From Serripes groenlandicus (lineage: Eukaryota > Mollusca > Bivalvia > Cardiida > Cardiidae), in the NCBI GenBank assembly GCA_031761405.1, contig JASEVX010000013.1, positions 33,794,458 to 33,858,457 of the forward strand: a stretch of DNA of 64,000 bases, given 5' to 3'. The notes beneath the pieces were generated by a model, which saw nothing but the letters and a program-made list of their open reading frames with translations, had not been told where the DNA came from and did no database searches. The position numbers were made by a program, and so were the translations under genes. Each line of letters begins with the position of its first letter. Position 1 is the stretch's first letter. Of this stretch, positions 26,901 to 41,900 are shown piece after piece.

Positions 26901-29900
26901 CTCCGGACAAGACTCTACGAACAAGAAAAAGTAACAAAGGGCAATAACTCTGTAATTATGTAAATTAGAGTTATGGTTCTTGTACACTGAACTTCCTCTG
27001 ATTATGCTCTACCATTGTATGCAGTTTTATTAGATTCCATCTGTTAGTTATAAAGTAATTCTCCGGACAAGAAAAAGTAACAAAGGGCAATAACTCTGTA
27101 TTTAGATTAAATAGAGTTATGGTTCCTGTACACTGCACTGCCTCTCAATGTGTTGTATCATCCTATGAAGTTTTATTAAATTCCAGCAATTAGTTTTAAA
27201 GTTATGCTCCGGACAAGACTCTACGAATAAGAAAAAGTAACAAAGGGCAATAACTCTGTAATTATGTAAAGTAGAGTTATGTTTCTTGTACACTGCACTT
27301 NNNNNNNNNNNNNNNNNNNNNNNNNNNNNNNNNNNNNNNNNNNNNNNNNNNNNNNNNNNNNNNNNNNNNNNNNNNNNNNNNNNNNNNNNNNNNNNNNNNN
27401 NNNNNNNNNNNNNNNNNNNNNNNNNNNNNNNNNNNNNNNNNNNNNNNNNNNNNNNNNNNNNNNNNNNNNNNNNNNNNNNNNNNNNNNNNNNNNNNNNNNN
27501 ACATAAGTAGAAGTTGGCGAGACGTGAGAAACATCGGATACGAGTAGTCGCCAGCATCTTGAAGCTTGTTTGGAAGTTCTTCTTCCTCGTGTTCAACATG
27601 TTCCCGCATAAACTCGTCCGCATGACTCAATTCATGGAAATTTTTCTGCACCTCGCTACACAGGACGAGGTTTTTGGTGATGAAGAGTTGATGTATGTGG
27701 TCATACTGACCATGAACGGGCTGGTCATTTAAATCACAGCCGGGCGTTTCTGATTGACCAACAGCTCCCTCTTCTTCGGCTTCTGAAACTTCGTTATCAG
27801 AATCCTCTGAAATTTAAAACAAGCCACATTAGAATTTTTTTTATTTGTTTATTCCGTTTTCAACATTTAAAAAAGCCTTCCTAGGCTAGGAAATGAGCAT
27901 TGACCATGACCTTCCAAGTTCAAAACCCCCATGGCGTAGTCGGATCCTAAGACATGGGAGTATTTTGCATCTCATATCTAGACTAATGATAAAACCTGCA
28001 GGACAAACCTTCTAGATTTTTTTTTTTGACAGATGCTACTTCTAAAAGTGTATTACACAGTGCATGGGAAAATGTAAGAGTAGGGATTTCTGAACAGTGT
28101 GATCTCTGTTCGAGGGTTTCAAATGAGCTCAACATTTGTTCAATCCGGTTACTGCTCGCCATCAAGATCATCTGCAATTTAAAACAATCCACATGACGAC
28201 AAGAGGGCCATGATGGCCCTGTATCACTCACCTGAGTTATGTATATGATTTGTCATGCCACCACAATAACTCATTCTTTGTGCAGATAAGCTAATGTAAG
28301 ATGACCAGTATCAGTGGGTGCCACATGGCGTAATAACCCAAACCCTATGTTGTATGTCTTTTATCAAATTAATATGACTTACAAGGTCACTAAAGAATTT
28401 TCTATATATTCATTTACCAGTTAATTTTTCAAAATCAGACATTCGTTTTACGAAGGAAATACTTTTCTAAATCTTACAATCTGGGCATAAAGGGTAAAAC
28501 AGCCCCAGTTCCTGGTGGCAATGTCTTTTGACCAATCAGCATGGCTTAAGGTAGTCAGCTAGAGGGTCACCCAAGAAACATGTCTACATTTACTTTAGAA
28601 AATCTGTCTCATACCTTCGTATATTTATCACACTTAGCAGCAAGAAAAGTTAAAATAGTCCTTACCACTTTCATCCTCCTGGTTCCCCTCTTCTGGTGAT
28701 TTAGTATGCACAAACTCAACACATCTAGGCAATAACGGGGCATCAGCCTCCTTTGCCTTGTTCCAGTAACCACGGAACTGACTCCACAGTCTGTATAGAC
28801 AGCAAGTTGTCTTACCTGGATAGAACAATAGAGTTTGATGCAACACATTAATACGCTGGTGTCAGAATAAGCTTACAAGCTGATCAGGCATTTCTTTAAG
28901 GAAATGTCATGATATGACTGAACTACCCTTTCACACATGCAGATGCATTTGTAGGAGACAACTTCTGTCACAATGTTTTATAATCATGAACCATTTATCT
29001 GTACAGAATTGTTGTATTATCACCTAGAAGTTTTCAAAAGAATTAGCATATGTTTTAACAAACAGTGATCTGTTAGTTGCTCCCTGCAAGCAACCAAGAA
29101 ATGTACTGTAAATGTATTTATATTTGCCTCTCAACCCTTTCCTGAATATAATAATTTAGAGAATTCAACTATGAAAACATCTAAGCGAAATATGGAAATT
29201 CTGTATAAAAGAAGGTATAATTTTCGTATTCAGTTAAAAAATATTGTGGCCAAAGGTGAAATTTCTCATTATTTACAGTCAAGTTACCCTTAACAGATCA
29301 GTAACGAAACAACATAGTGCATAAAAGAAATGGTCAATGTTTTGTTTTTGTTTATAGTCCACAAGTAAAATCATTTTCCTTTACATTGACAAACACTTTT
29401 TCAGTTTTAGTGCAGAAAAAGCTGTACAGACCGTTGTTTACCAGTTCAAGCTATTGATGCATTAACGGATCAATTGTAGCAAAAGGGGATCACGTGACTT
29501 TTTGATATCAGGGGGGGGTCATCTCAAGTAACATTTTAGCTGTCCGAACTTCTGCTATTACTGTATAAGTTATATTTTATCTAACTGCAGATTTGTATCG
29601 ATAGATCTCCTATTAGCATCTTTGGGAATGGCTAAATTGTTGAAAATAAAATTTTGAGAAAACCCCTCAGACTCAGTCATGGAAACAAAATGGCAATCAC
29701 TGGGTCACGTAAATACTTTGCATCAGGTGTTCAGATGATACGGATGAATTTGAAGCAACATTTTTATTGTGTATTTAAATAATACCATAAAGTACTTACC
29801 TGCCAATTTATACACAACAATTTTGTCTAATAAATTAGTTAACGTGTCTTAATTGAACATTAAAGTGATCCGCTAAGTGTTACTTGAATGTACTATGTTT

Positions 29901-32900
29901 ACAGAAGTTATCTGTTGCAGAGGCCTCAAAAGATTTATGTATAAGGGAAAGGGTTAATAAACTGTTAAAATTACCAATTATATATATAACCATAAATACC
30001 TGTTCCACTCCGTCCTAACAGTAGGATGGGCGCTTTTGACGGAAGGTTTATGATTGCGTGTTCAAGGTCAGTCACTCTGAACGGAAAGTCAACCTTTGTG
30101 TCAATATTCTGTAAAATATGGCTGACGAGTGTCGAGGTAACTGAGTAAAATTTCAGAATGTGATATTCAGTCTCGTTAGAACTGGCTGGAGGGAAGTAAT
30201 GTTGCAGTTCCTGTGAATATAATATTTATGATATACACTATCTTTGCCCTTTTCCACATACAACAAATCTGCAGTAGACAACTTTGAAAACTTGTAGACA
30301 AAAAGAGAGCATTATTATCGAGTAGACTTGAAAACATTTAGCAATTTCCCCTTTTGCCAACATTTTCAAAAGTCATATGCTACAGATGTAGGAAAGAGTA
30401 AATTCTCCCAAATGGATTATTATACATGTATATGAATGAAATACAAGAGGGCCAAGAAGGCCCAAAATCGATCATTAGTAGCATAGATAATTTTGCAGCC
30501 CTAGTGTAACGGCTAATATCAGGAAAAAATGAAACTGCAAGAAGTGGACACTGTTAATCAAACAGCCAACAGTAAAAAACATTGTAATAAATAATTGAAC
30601 AATGAATGTGGAAGAGGACCACCAAAGGATAATTCCTGTGAAGTTTGGTTGAAATTGGTTGAGTGGATTTTTCATTTTACGCTTTTTCTGATGCTGTTTG
30701 CGGCTATGTTTTTTAAGAGGGTTACTAAAGGAACATATCTGTCAAATTATCTTTAGATCAGACAAGAACATTTTGCCCCTTTTCTAAAGCTGCTATGTTT
30801 TTCAAGCAATCAATATGTCTTGAACAATCTTTGTAGAGTGTCACTCAAAGAACATTTCTACTACATTTTCTTCGAATCAGACAAGCAGAATCAGAAGATA
30901 TCTAAACTGGACAATGAAGAACATGCAATGGGCAAACTACATATCGTCTCGAGTACTACTATATTAACAGAGTTAACCAGGCCACACACATATAACACCG
31001 CAAATTGTGAACAAGTACCAACATCATAAGATAAGAGCATCAAAAAACAAGTGCAACGCCTGCAGGTGCTTGACGCTTGTCTGATTTAATCCTTCTACGG
31101 TTTACTTATTTTATATAAAAAATCTTTGGAATGAATTTTTAAGTAATATAATAGCCTCACAGTACTGCTATGTTTCAAGTATCAGAACAAGATTTACCAT
31201 GTGGAAATAAATGATAAATAAATAAAAGATCTTCAAGTCGGAAAGTGACTGTCATAATCTGTCAAGATCATAAGCCGAGTCTTGTGTCTGGACAGCCCAA
31301 ATGAAACTAGAACTATCATTGAAGATGATAAATACCCCCAAAACAGCACCTTGATTCAAAATACGGCTTCCGACCGACCAACAAAAGGGCCATTACTCTG
31401 TAAAATTACATGCAATTGTAAGACCTTTATGATATGCACATCTCCTCTTGGTATAGAAGCTTCGTGTAAAATTTTATTGAATTCCACCCAGTGGTTTGTA
31501 AGAAATAGGCCGGACAAAATATGGCTTACTTAATAAGTAAAAGGGCCATAACTCTGTAAAATAAGATGCAATTGTGACCCCTTTAGGATATGCACATCTC
31601 CTCTTGGTATAAAAGCTTCATGTAACATTTTATTGAATTCCACCCAGTGGTTTGTATGAAATAGGCCGGACAAAATATGGCTTCCGACCGACCGACCGAC
31701 ACAGTGACTCCTATATACCCCCCCAAAACTTTGTTTTTTTGGGGTATAATAAGATTGATGCCTATTGACCACTGTATATTTGACAAGTTTATCACTTTTA
31801 ATTAGAAACAAGAGGGCCATGATGGCCCTGGAATTGCTCACCTGATTTTTTTTTTTACTTAAGCTATATAAGGCCCGCCCCCTGGCGGCCATAGTTTCCG
31901 ACCAATCAACTTGGCTTGAAGGAATCTGATAGAGGGTCACCCTAGAAATATTTTTGCAAAACTATTTGAAAATCCGCCTGACACTTTTGGAGGAGAAGAT
32001 TTTTTAAGTTTTCATTATAGCCATATAATGCAAAATAGCCCTGCCCACTGGCGGCCATGTTTTTTGACCAATCAACATGGCTTGAAGGAATCTAAAATAG
32101 GGTCATCCAAGAAGCATTTCTACAAAATTATTTGAAAATCTTCCAACCAGTTTGGGAGAAGAAGATCTTTTAAGTTTTCACTATAGCCATATAAGGCAAA
32201 AAATCTGGTGATGTCATTGAGAGGATGCTTTCTGTGAAGTTTCATCCCAATTGACCCACTGGTTACTGAGGAACATTTCTACAAAATTATTTGAAAATTG
32301 GCCTGACACTTTCGGAGAAGAAGATTTTTTAAGTTTTCACTATAGCCATATAAGGGAAAATAGCCCCGCTCCCCTGGTGGCCATGTTTTTCGACCGATCA
32401 AATTGGCTTGAAGGAATCTGATAGAGGGTCAACCAAGGAACATTTCTACAAAATTATTTGAAAATCGGCCTGACACTTTCGGAGGAGAAGATTTTTTAAG
32501 TTTTAACTATAGCCATATAAGGCAAAATAGCCCCGCCCCCCTGGCGGCCATGTTTTTCGACCAATCAACATGGCTTTAAGGAATCTAAAATAGGGTCATC
32601 CAAGAAGCATTTCTACAAAATTATTTGAAAATCTTCCAACCAGTTTGGGAGAAGAAGATCTTTTAAGTTTTCACTATAGCCATATAAGGCAAAAAATCTG
32701 GTGATGTCATTGAGAGGATGCTTTCTGTGAAGTTTCATCCCAATTGACCCACTGGTTACTGAGGAGAAGAAGTTGACGCACGCCGGACGACGCACACCGG
32801 AAAAAAGGTGATCACAATAACTCACCTTGAGCAAAGCTCAGGTGAGTTAAAAATGGCTAGTACAATATTGTAAGTTTCTGCACAATAAGTGGACATATTG

Positions 32901-35900
32901 GTGTACAAAACATAGTCTTTAAAACATTTAAATCATTACTGAGCCAGACTGCTTGTTGTCCAAATAGGTTTGTAGTCGCAGAAGTAACTCTCAAATACAC
33001 AAGTATTAATGTTTTTTCTCTAATTGTTGGCCCAAGGAACCCTAAACACAATCCTACAAAAAGTTTTCACTAGTAATTACTACACACTAAGTTTGGTCAC
33101 AATAATTCAAATTCAATTGATTGAGGATAAACGCCTATTTCAACAATTTTTCAGTCTTATGACGGCGGCCAGTTCAGCTACTCATGTGTGTTCTTGCTTT
33201 CTCAGACCAGTACTCCATACAACATTCTTTACCAAGCAACTGGCTGCTTTTCCACATAGACTGTAAGCCCATTGCTGGAAGACGAATGACGCTTGTCACG
33301 ATGATTTTTGTCAAACGACGAAAAAAATATTGGCCGATCTGGGGGATCAAACTGACAACCCCTGGATTTGCATTCAAATGCATCTAAAGGTATTGTATTT
33401 TTCATATTATTCTATTTTTAGAAAAAAACCTTGACTTTCACCCCATGCAATGTATTTACTAAGATATGGATTCTCAATGTAGTTGAATGCAAAACTAAGT
33501 TTAAAAAAAAGGGCCATAATTTGCATTAGGGCTATTCCAGTAAAACATATGTCCCACCCCAGGAAGGCACTTTCAAAATTGACCAACCCCCTTCAGAAGT
33601 TTATTTGACTAGAAAAGAACCCCCTTTAGAATATTTTCTGAGCAAATTCGGACCCCCTTCAGAAGTTTATATTTTTTGTTGCAAATTTCAACCCTCAATA
33701 GCAGTTTTGTCGGACTTCTGATTAGGACTTACTATAAGTGTATTCATGGTCCAACAGTAAGTTTCTGCTCTTGCATCGTAAGTAAAGATGTTGATTCTGA
33801 CAGGAATTAAAATACACATGAATTTGTATTGAGGTTTAAGACTGATTTTCAACATCTTTGGTCATTTAAAGGCGGTCAGTTATCCATACCCTCTGTTCCT
33901 GGAAGACCCAGTACTAAGCCAAACCCAAACAACTGACAGTTTCCTCATATAAATCAGAGGCGGAGGCCTCGAACTCGGAACCTTCAGGTTATAAACCAAG
34001 CATATTACCAACCACGCCACAAAGGCCTTCATTAAGATATTTCAAATTAAATTTGAACAAGAAAATGTGTCCATGGAACACAGATGCCCCAGTCGACAGT
34101 CAGATGAACAAATGTAGGGTCACAAATAGCTTTATTCAACAATTAAACAAAATAACTTTAAATAAGTATTAAATCAAAAAGAAATTTAACAAATAGGATT
34201 TCTGAAAAGCATTAACATTTAATATCCTTAAGAGAATAGATTACAATGTCAGAATTGTTTTATGGCATGTCAATTTAAATATAGGTAATAATGTATATTA
34301 TATTGTATGCAAAACAAGTGCTCTGTGAATAAGACTTGTGTGGAAAAAAAAAGGTGAAATTGCACGTTTTAACACAATGTTGTCAAAAAGCTGTCTGCTG
34401 CAGAGGCGTCAGAAAGCATCTACATGAGGGAAAGGGTTAAAACACAAAGTCCGCCATTTTGTTGTCAAGGGTCATAACTTTTTCCGAGTTTCAGTACCAT
34501 ACCGTTTTGATCGTATCTCGAAAAATTTGTCTCCAAACGTATTCTGTACACTACGTTTGAGAAAAATATTAAGTGGTTAAAACAAAACGGTATTTCATCA
34601 TCGGGCAGTCTGTCTGTCACAGTGATTCAGATTGCAACTCGGTCTTTTAAGACAGCTGTCCTAAATGTAAAAAATATCCCAGGCCATTTTGTCCTAAACT
34701 TAAACAAGAGGGCCATGATGGCCCTGGATCGCTCACCTGATTTTTTTGTTTGACTATAGCAATATAAGCCCCGCCCCCTGGTAGTTTCCTACCTTGGCTT
34801 GGCTTGAAAAAATCTAAGAGGGTCACCCTAGGAACATTTCTAGTAAATCTTTTGAAAATAGATCAGACACTTTCGGAGGAGAAGATTTTTTAAGGTCCAC
34901 TATATCCATATAAGGCAAAATAGCTCCGCTCCCTGTGGCCATTTTTTTATGACCAATCAAAATGGCTTCAATTATCTGATAGAGGGTCACCCAAGGAACA
35001 TTTCTACAAAATTATTAAAAAATCGGCCTGACACCTTTGGAGGAGAAGATTTTTAAAGTTTTCACTATAGTCAAATTAGCCCCCCCCCCCCCCCCCCCCC
35101 CTGGCGGCCATGTTTTTAGACAAAGCAACATGACTTGAAGGAATCTGATAGAGGGTCAACCAAGGAACATTTCTACAAATTATTTGAAAATCGTCCTGCC
35201 ACTTTTAGACGCGCTTTCCTATGGAGCCTATCCAGCCTTGTATATTTGCATTTTTAGGTGAGTCAAAACTAGAAATACTTTTGTATGATGGTCACTTTAC
35301 TTTTTCAACTATACTTTTCCGGTTTAACAAACGCATGTCGAAAATCCAGCCTCGTATATCTGCATTTGTAGGTTTGTCAAATCTCGAAATGATTATGTAG
35401 ATAGTAGATTTACTTTTTAAACCATACTTTTCCGGTTTAACAAACGCATCTTTACACTTCTAGAACCAGAAAATATCATTCTCCTTTTTTTTGGAATGAT
35501 TGATTGAATGGTGAAAGGAATATTTTCAAGAGTGGATAAGATGGCAAAAGATTATGGACATATAAATAGTTAATTTAAAAAAGATGATTTAATAATTTCA
35601 ACAAGCTACATTTACTAAAGTTTTGTAACTTAACATGTAAAATATAAATGAAAAAAAAAATAATAATTTGAAATCTGCAGCAGACATCTTTAAAAACTTA
35701 AAGGCAAAATTAAAAAAAAAAAAAGCTCTATGATTGAAGGTATAGTTATTTATCAGAGAATTGACCAGGGATTTATTGGAAAATGATCATGCTCTGCAAT
35801 TGACTCACTGATTTAATTTAATAACATTTTAAAATTTGGTTAATAAATGTTTTTAATTTGAAATAGCAATTTAATTTCTCTTTTTACCCCAATGTTTTCA

Positions 35901-38900
35901 AAAGTTATATGCTGTAAATTTATGCATCAATTGTGTCTGCAGGGAGGAAAGGGTAAAATAATCAGGCACTATGTTTTCAAAAGGTATCTGCTGTAAATGC
36001 ATCAATTTGTGTCTCTTACAGGTGGGAAAGGGTAAAATAATCAGACAATAATATTATGTTTTCAAAAAAAATGAAATAGCACAATTTCTCTTTTTACCAC
36101 AATGTTTTCAAAAGTTATCTGCTATAAATGCATCAATATGACTGTCTAAAGGTGGGAAAGGGTTAAATAATCAGGCAATGTGTTTTTAAAATGTATCTGC
36201 TGTAATATGCATCAATATGTGTCTGCATGTGGGAAAGGGTTAAATAATCAGGCAATATGTTTTTAAAAGGTATCTGCTGTAAATGCATAATTATGTGTCT
36301 GCATGTGGGAAAGGGTAAAATAATCAAGCAATATGTTTTCAAATAAATTGATATAGCAATTTCTCTTTTTACCACAATGTAATAATTAGACGGAAATTGT
36401 TGAATCATCAGTTCGCCAACAGTCGTCAATAGGCTCCGCCCATTTGTCTTCGTTAGTTTCCGTATATCGCCCATATATGGAGTGACAAAATCGGCTACAC
36501 ATGTAATTCTAGTTTTGTAAAGCGCTACTTTCCATTGTACATTCGTACCTTGACTTCTTAACAATTGTCTCGTAAAGTGTTTTTTGTTCAATTGAAAATG
36601 TACATTCGCGGAATTTGATTTGCAAACACGGATTTATTAACTAGAAATTAACGGGTTTAAAAGTAACTTCACAACAATACATCTGCATTTCAACATGTTA
36701 CTATCTAAAACGTACAGACATACACAGTTGACATTTTGAAACAGGATCTAGACTTGCAAACATGAGTTTGTTAAACCGGAAAGGTATAGTTTAAAAAGTA
36801 AATTGACCATCATACAAACATATTTCTAGTTTTGACAAACCTAAACATGCAGACATACAAGGCTGGATTTTTGACACAGGATAGGCTCCATACTTTCCAA
36901 ACTTACACTTACTGATGAACACCTATTAAAAATCTGCAGCAATATTGAAAACCTTTTAGAATTACAGTTAATATACTAACAGGTTAAGAAAACATTGTGG
37001 CAAAAGGAGAAATGAGCAATTTATTCTTTTCCACAATGTTTTCAAAAGTCTTCTTCAGGTGACTGTCTAGCTTGTATTTTAAACTTATTTAGTGTTAAGC
37101 TGGAGTGAATTATTGTAATTTTCACTTTAACTAAATTTAAACATAAGTAAAGAGGGAAGAGAAAAAGTCATTTCCACTATGTGACGGGTGATATACCTGG
37201 ACAGTCTAAAATGTTTAAAAATTCAAGTAGGCTTGTATATTTATGATGTGGGGGATTCTCTTTTTTTTAGACCAAAACCGTTTTGAGCGTCTTGTAAATT
37301 ATGGCCTTTTCATTTTCGCTGCTGGCCTCGATCACAACTTGTTCAAAGTTTGGCAGCAGATTTGCACAAATCACAGAGGCCTTATGGTTTTTGCTGTCTG
37401 CGTGCCTCTTTAATGTACTGGTCCGAAAATAGGAAGTCCCGTCTGTCAATGCATTTTTTATATGTTGGGTGCACAAATTGTAGCCGTTTTTCTGCATTGA
37501 AATCTGCTCAGCCAGAAATTTTGAAACGCTCTAGACGATTTGACAGGCAAATCAGGTACAGTACTTATTGAGGAGTTGGGCATTTGTTCTTAATCGGCTG
37601 AATTTTGATTTATTTTTTCCGTTTTAATGCTTGTCGACGCGTTATCTTTCCGAAAAAAATCAGCGATTGTCGAAAATATTTTCGGTCCGACATTTTGAAA
37701 GGTTTAATCCGGGTTCTTAAAAGAGGCCCTACGATTGGCTGATATTTAATGAGCCAGCCAATGAAATCAAGTTTTACATTTTTCAATGATCATTAGACGC
37801 TTTACATGTAGTATACTTTAATGCATTGTAACTGCTGGGAAGCGCGTACGTAACTCGACAAAACGATTTTTGTTTATTATGAATCAAAATGCGTCTACTG
37901 CACATGATATTTTTCAGTTGGCTTCGCGGAGATTAACTCTAGCGATGTCATATTTCCGATGCCCGACGCCAATCTGATTCTGAATCTCTGCAGTCAATAT
38001 AAATGAGCAGATACGGTCAGAGGCAAAAAAGAAAATGATGCCCCCCTTTAGAAGCGAAATTGGACTTTTCACCACCCCCTACAGTAGCAAATTAAGAAAA
38101 AGACCTTCCCCCTACAGATTTTTTTTATTTTGCCGTCCTGGGGTGGGACATATGTTTAACTGGAATAGCCCTTATTATATAACCTATAAATAGACGCCTT
38201 TTCATTGGCTAAAAAGTAATTTTTTAGAAAAAATATCTAGCGATATTGACCTTTTTTTTCTGATATTGACCCGTTTTATTCTGATATTGACCCGTTTTAT
38301 AAATAGTAACAGGGGAAGACCGGGGAATCCCACGAGCCGCCTATTAATATCCTTCGCCTTTATCCGTACGCTACGGAATTTTCCGAGGTGCGTTCCGAAT
38401 GACCACGGAAACTTCCGAGTGGTCATTCCGGTGACGTAATTTTTTTTAAATGACGTCATGCACGTGCATTACCAACATTTTAGACGCGCGTTTTAGACTG
38501 TTATCATGTCAAAAACGTACTGTTATCATGAGACAGAAAAACATACAACAGAAATGTTCCTTGAGTGGTCCTCTGTTTTCTTTTCAGTTGATTAATATCA
38601 AAACAATATGATAAATTAAGGGTTATATAATAAAACAGTTATGGACTTTTCAGCTGTTATACATGATGTTGATATGCACCAAAAAAATCATTATTGACCT
38701 CGGCTATCGCCTCGGTCAATAATGAATTTTTTGGTGCATATCACATCATGTATAACAGCTGAAAAGTCCATAATTGTATATTATATGCAGGATAGTGTAC
38801 GTTATCTTACTTGTTAATGAACATAGGTGTGATAGCTTGGGAGGGTTGTTCAAAGTTTCAATGCAATGCATCAAACAAATACTGAGATATGGACTCTTAA

Positions 38901-41900
38901 TGTAGTTGCAAACAAAACTTTAACCAGAATTTCTAAGTAAACAAGAGCTGTCAGAGGACAGCATGCTGGACTTTTTCGTGATTGCCAATAAAACAAAACT
39001 ATTGTGGGTGGTACAGAAAACATAAGCAATTATTTTAACATACTATTTATAAGCAAAGTACTTCATAAGTTGTTAAAGGTTCCTAATTCTTACAAAAACC
39101 TTCACTGAATTATGCACTCTTGGCCTTTGGTGGAGGTATTGATGGTTAAAAGATATTGTAAGTTTAAAAGCTATATCTCTAATTGTTTTGAAACAAGATT
39201 TGTTTGTGAAACACTGATGCCCCCGAATGGCAACATCTAGGTCAACGGTCAAGGTCGCAAGGACAGAAAGGTCATGTCACAAGGAATACACATGTGAAAT
39301 ATGGTAGCCGTACCTGTTATGGTTCAAAAGTAGTGTTCAAGGTTAAAGTTTTTTTTGACAGACAGACAGGCCAAAAACTAGATGCCCACCGAATCGGTGA
39401 TTCCGGGGGCATAAACAAATTGATTTGGTACGAATAACTCAACCAAAATTCTAAATCAAAAGAGGGCCATAATTCTTTAAAAAAACCTTGACAGAGTTAT
39501 GTACTCTTGTCTGTGGATGGAGGTAATGATGGTAAGTAAATAAGTATTTTAAGTGTGTAAGCTACATGTATATATCTCTAATGGTTTTGAAGAAAATTGG
39601 GGTGGTACGAAAAATTTAAACCAAAATTCTAAGTAAAAAGGGCCATAGTTCTTTAAAAAAACTTGACAGAATTATGTACTCTTGTCTGTTGATGGAGGTA
39701 ATGATAGTGAAAAAGTGTTGTTAGTTTCGAAGCAATATCTGTTATGGTTTTGACAAAAAGTGAATTGGTACAAAAACCTTAACCAAAATTCAAGTCGAAA
39801 AAGGGCTATAATTCTTACAAAAACCTTGACAGAGTTATGTACTCTTGTCTGTTGATAGATGTAATGATGGTGAAAAAGTGTTGCATGTTTCAAAGCAATA
39901 TCCGTCATGGTTTTGAAAAAAAATGAATTGGTACAAAAAACTTAACCAAAAGTCTATGTCAAAAAGGGTCACAATTCTTACAAAAACCTTGACCAGAGGA
40001 GGTAATGATGGTGAATGAATGTTGTAAGTTTCAAAGCAATATCTGTAATGGTTTTCACAAAAAAGTGAATTGGTACCAAAACCTTAATCAAGGTATGACA
40101 CCAACGGGGCAAGTAGTATAGCTATCCTTTTCTTTGAAAAGTCGAGCTAAAAAGGCTCCTAACTTGCATTAAATGAGTTATCAAACTTGATTGTTTACAT
40201 AGGTGTGATAGTTGAGAAGTATTGTAGAAAGTTTCAACGCAATACATCTAGTAGTTACTGAGCTATTGTGAAATATATGTACTTGCATGCAAAACCTTAA
40301 TCAAGGTGTGACTTGGACGCCAGGGTGAGTAGAGTAGCTATCATATGCTCCATTTTCTAAATTAAGAAGGGTCAATAATCCAGTCAAAATACATGACAGG
40401 GTATGGTAACTTGTAAATCTTTTCTTTATATTAATGGCTGCTCTCCTTGGCTGCTATGTTATTTCAACCAATCAATATGTCTTGGAACATTTTTTGTAGA
40501 ATGTTACTCAAAGATCATTTCTACTACATTTTCTTGGAATCATACAAACCAATTCAGGAAAAGAACTTTAAAGTTTGGACATTATTCTTACTTTCTGATG
40601 TCGCAGCAACACAAATTATACATATATTGTTTTATCTTTGAACACATTTGACAGAGGACCACCAAAGGAACATTGCAGTATTACGAATGACGGGCTGGTA
40701 TCAGGATAAATTGACCAGTAGTACTGGTAACTTACCAATGAAATGATATAACTGAACAAGAGATCTGCAGAGCAAATGCTAACACTCGTCTGGTTTTTTT
40801 CTTAGTCAAAAAAGGGGCATTACTAGATAGTTATTAAAGCCCAAATTATGTGACTTGGTAAAGACATGCGGATTGTTCCAAAGTACATGTGTACCAAGTT
40901 TCATGTGAAAATGTTTTTTAAGTTATGAGGTAAGGTTAAAGTAATGACACAGTTTAAGACAACGATATGGGTATCACAATAGCCCGTCTTTTTTCCCCTG
41001 CAAAAACAGACGAGCTTAAAATTGTTGAAAGGGGCGTAAATCACCAAACAATTAATATAATATGTCTACCTCTTGTTGTTCGACAACTCTCTCCACTGGA
41101 ACGTCACTTTCGGCAAACATTTTGGGATAGATTCGCCTGCCCTGGGTCAAGTTGAGTTGTGACGAGTCTGTCTTGATTCCCCGTAGATCTTTCTGTATAA
41201 TACACTCTTCTCCTCGATGGTGTGACTGTTTTATTCTCTCAACAGATCTATGTAAAAAATTGTTTTATTAGCGTTTAAACCCTTTCCCACATGCATCTGT
41301 AACAAAAATAGTGTGGCAAAAGGATACAAATAATATAAACAAGTTAATGTCGTATTGCAAGCAATACAAAAGTCCCCTACCAATAATTGTGTGAAGTTAT
41401 ATCAAAATCCATTCAAGCATGTGTGACCTTGACATTTGAGGAACATGTGTTGGTCTTGTGCGCGACATGCCACCTCACCATGGTGAACATGTGTGCCCAG
41501 TAACTTGAGAATCCTATGATGCATGGTTGAGATGCGGGCCGGACAAGGTAGTCCTATTAAACAGTACTCGTTTTGACCTTTGACCTTCAAGTGTGACCTT
41601 GACCTTTGAGGTACAAGCCACCTCATCATGGTGAACATGTGTGTCCAGTAACTTGAGAATCCTATGATGCATGGTTGAGATGCGGGCCGGACAAGGTAAT
41701 CCTATCAAACAGTACTCATTTCGACCAATGACCTCTAAGTGAACGTTTGTGCCAAGTTTCTTTCAAATCCTACGATGCATGGTTAAGATACGGGCCGGAC
41801 AAGGTTAGGTTGGACCGACTGACAGACAGACTCATTTTGACCTTTGACCTCTAAGTGTGACCTTGACATTTGAGGTACAGGCCTGGGTCTTGTGCGTGAC

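Larger units (their letters stand above)
33529..38171. mobile_element. 4.64-kb TIR transposon, non-autonomous or decayed
   Basis: Ends GGGCTATTCCAGTAAAACAT and, inverted, GGGCTATTCCAGTTAAACAT, continuing ATGTCCCACCCCAGGA; about 38 of 40 bp agree. TTA flanks both ends (33526-33528, 38172-38174). It contains later insertions (SINE, Helentron-like, nested TIR element) and a zinc-finger remnant. A 3-bp TTA duplication and GGG start would suit PIF/Harbinger; the finger would suit a hAT-like protein. Class left open. Confidence 0.8.

Noticed and set aside
27279..27510. Open frames through the gap
   Set aside because: They consist of N and have no sequence support.
36163..36591. 142-codon minus-strand open frame
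   Set aside because: Its C-terminal half is translated tandem MITE ends; the first part shows no known domain.
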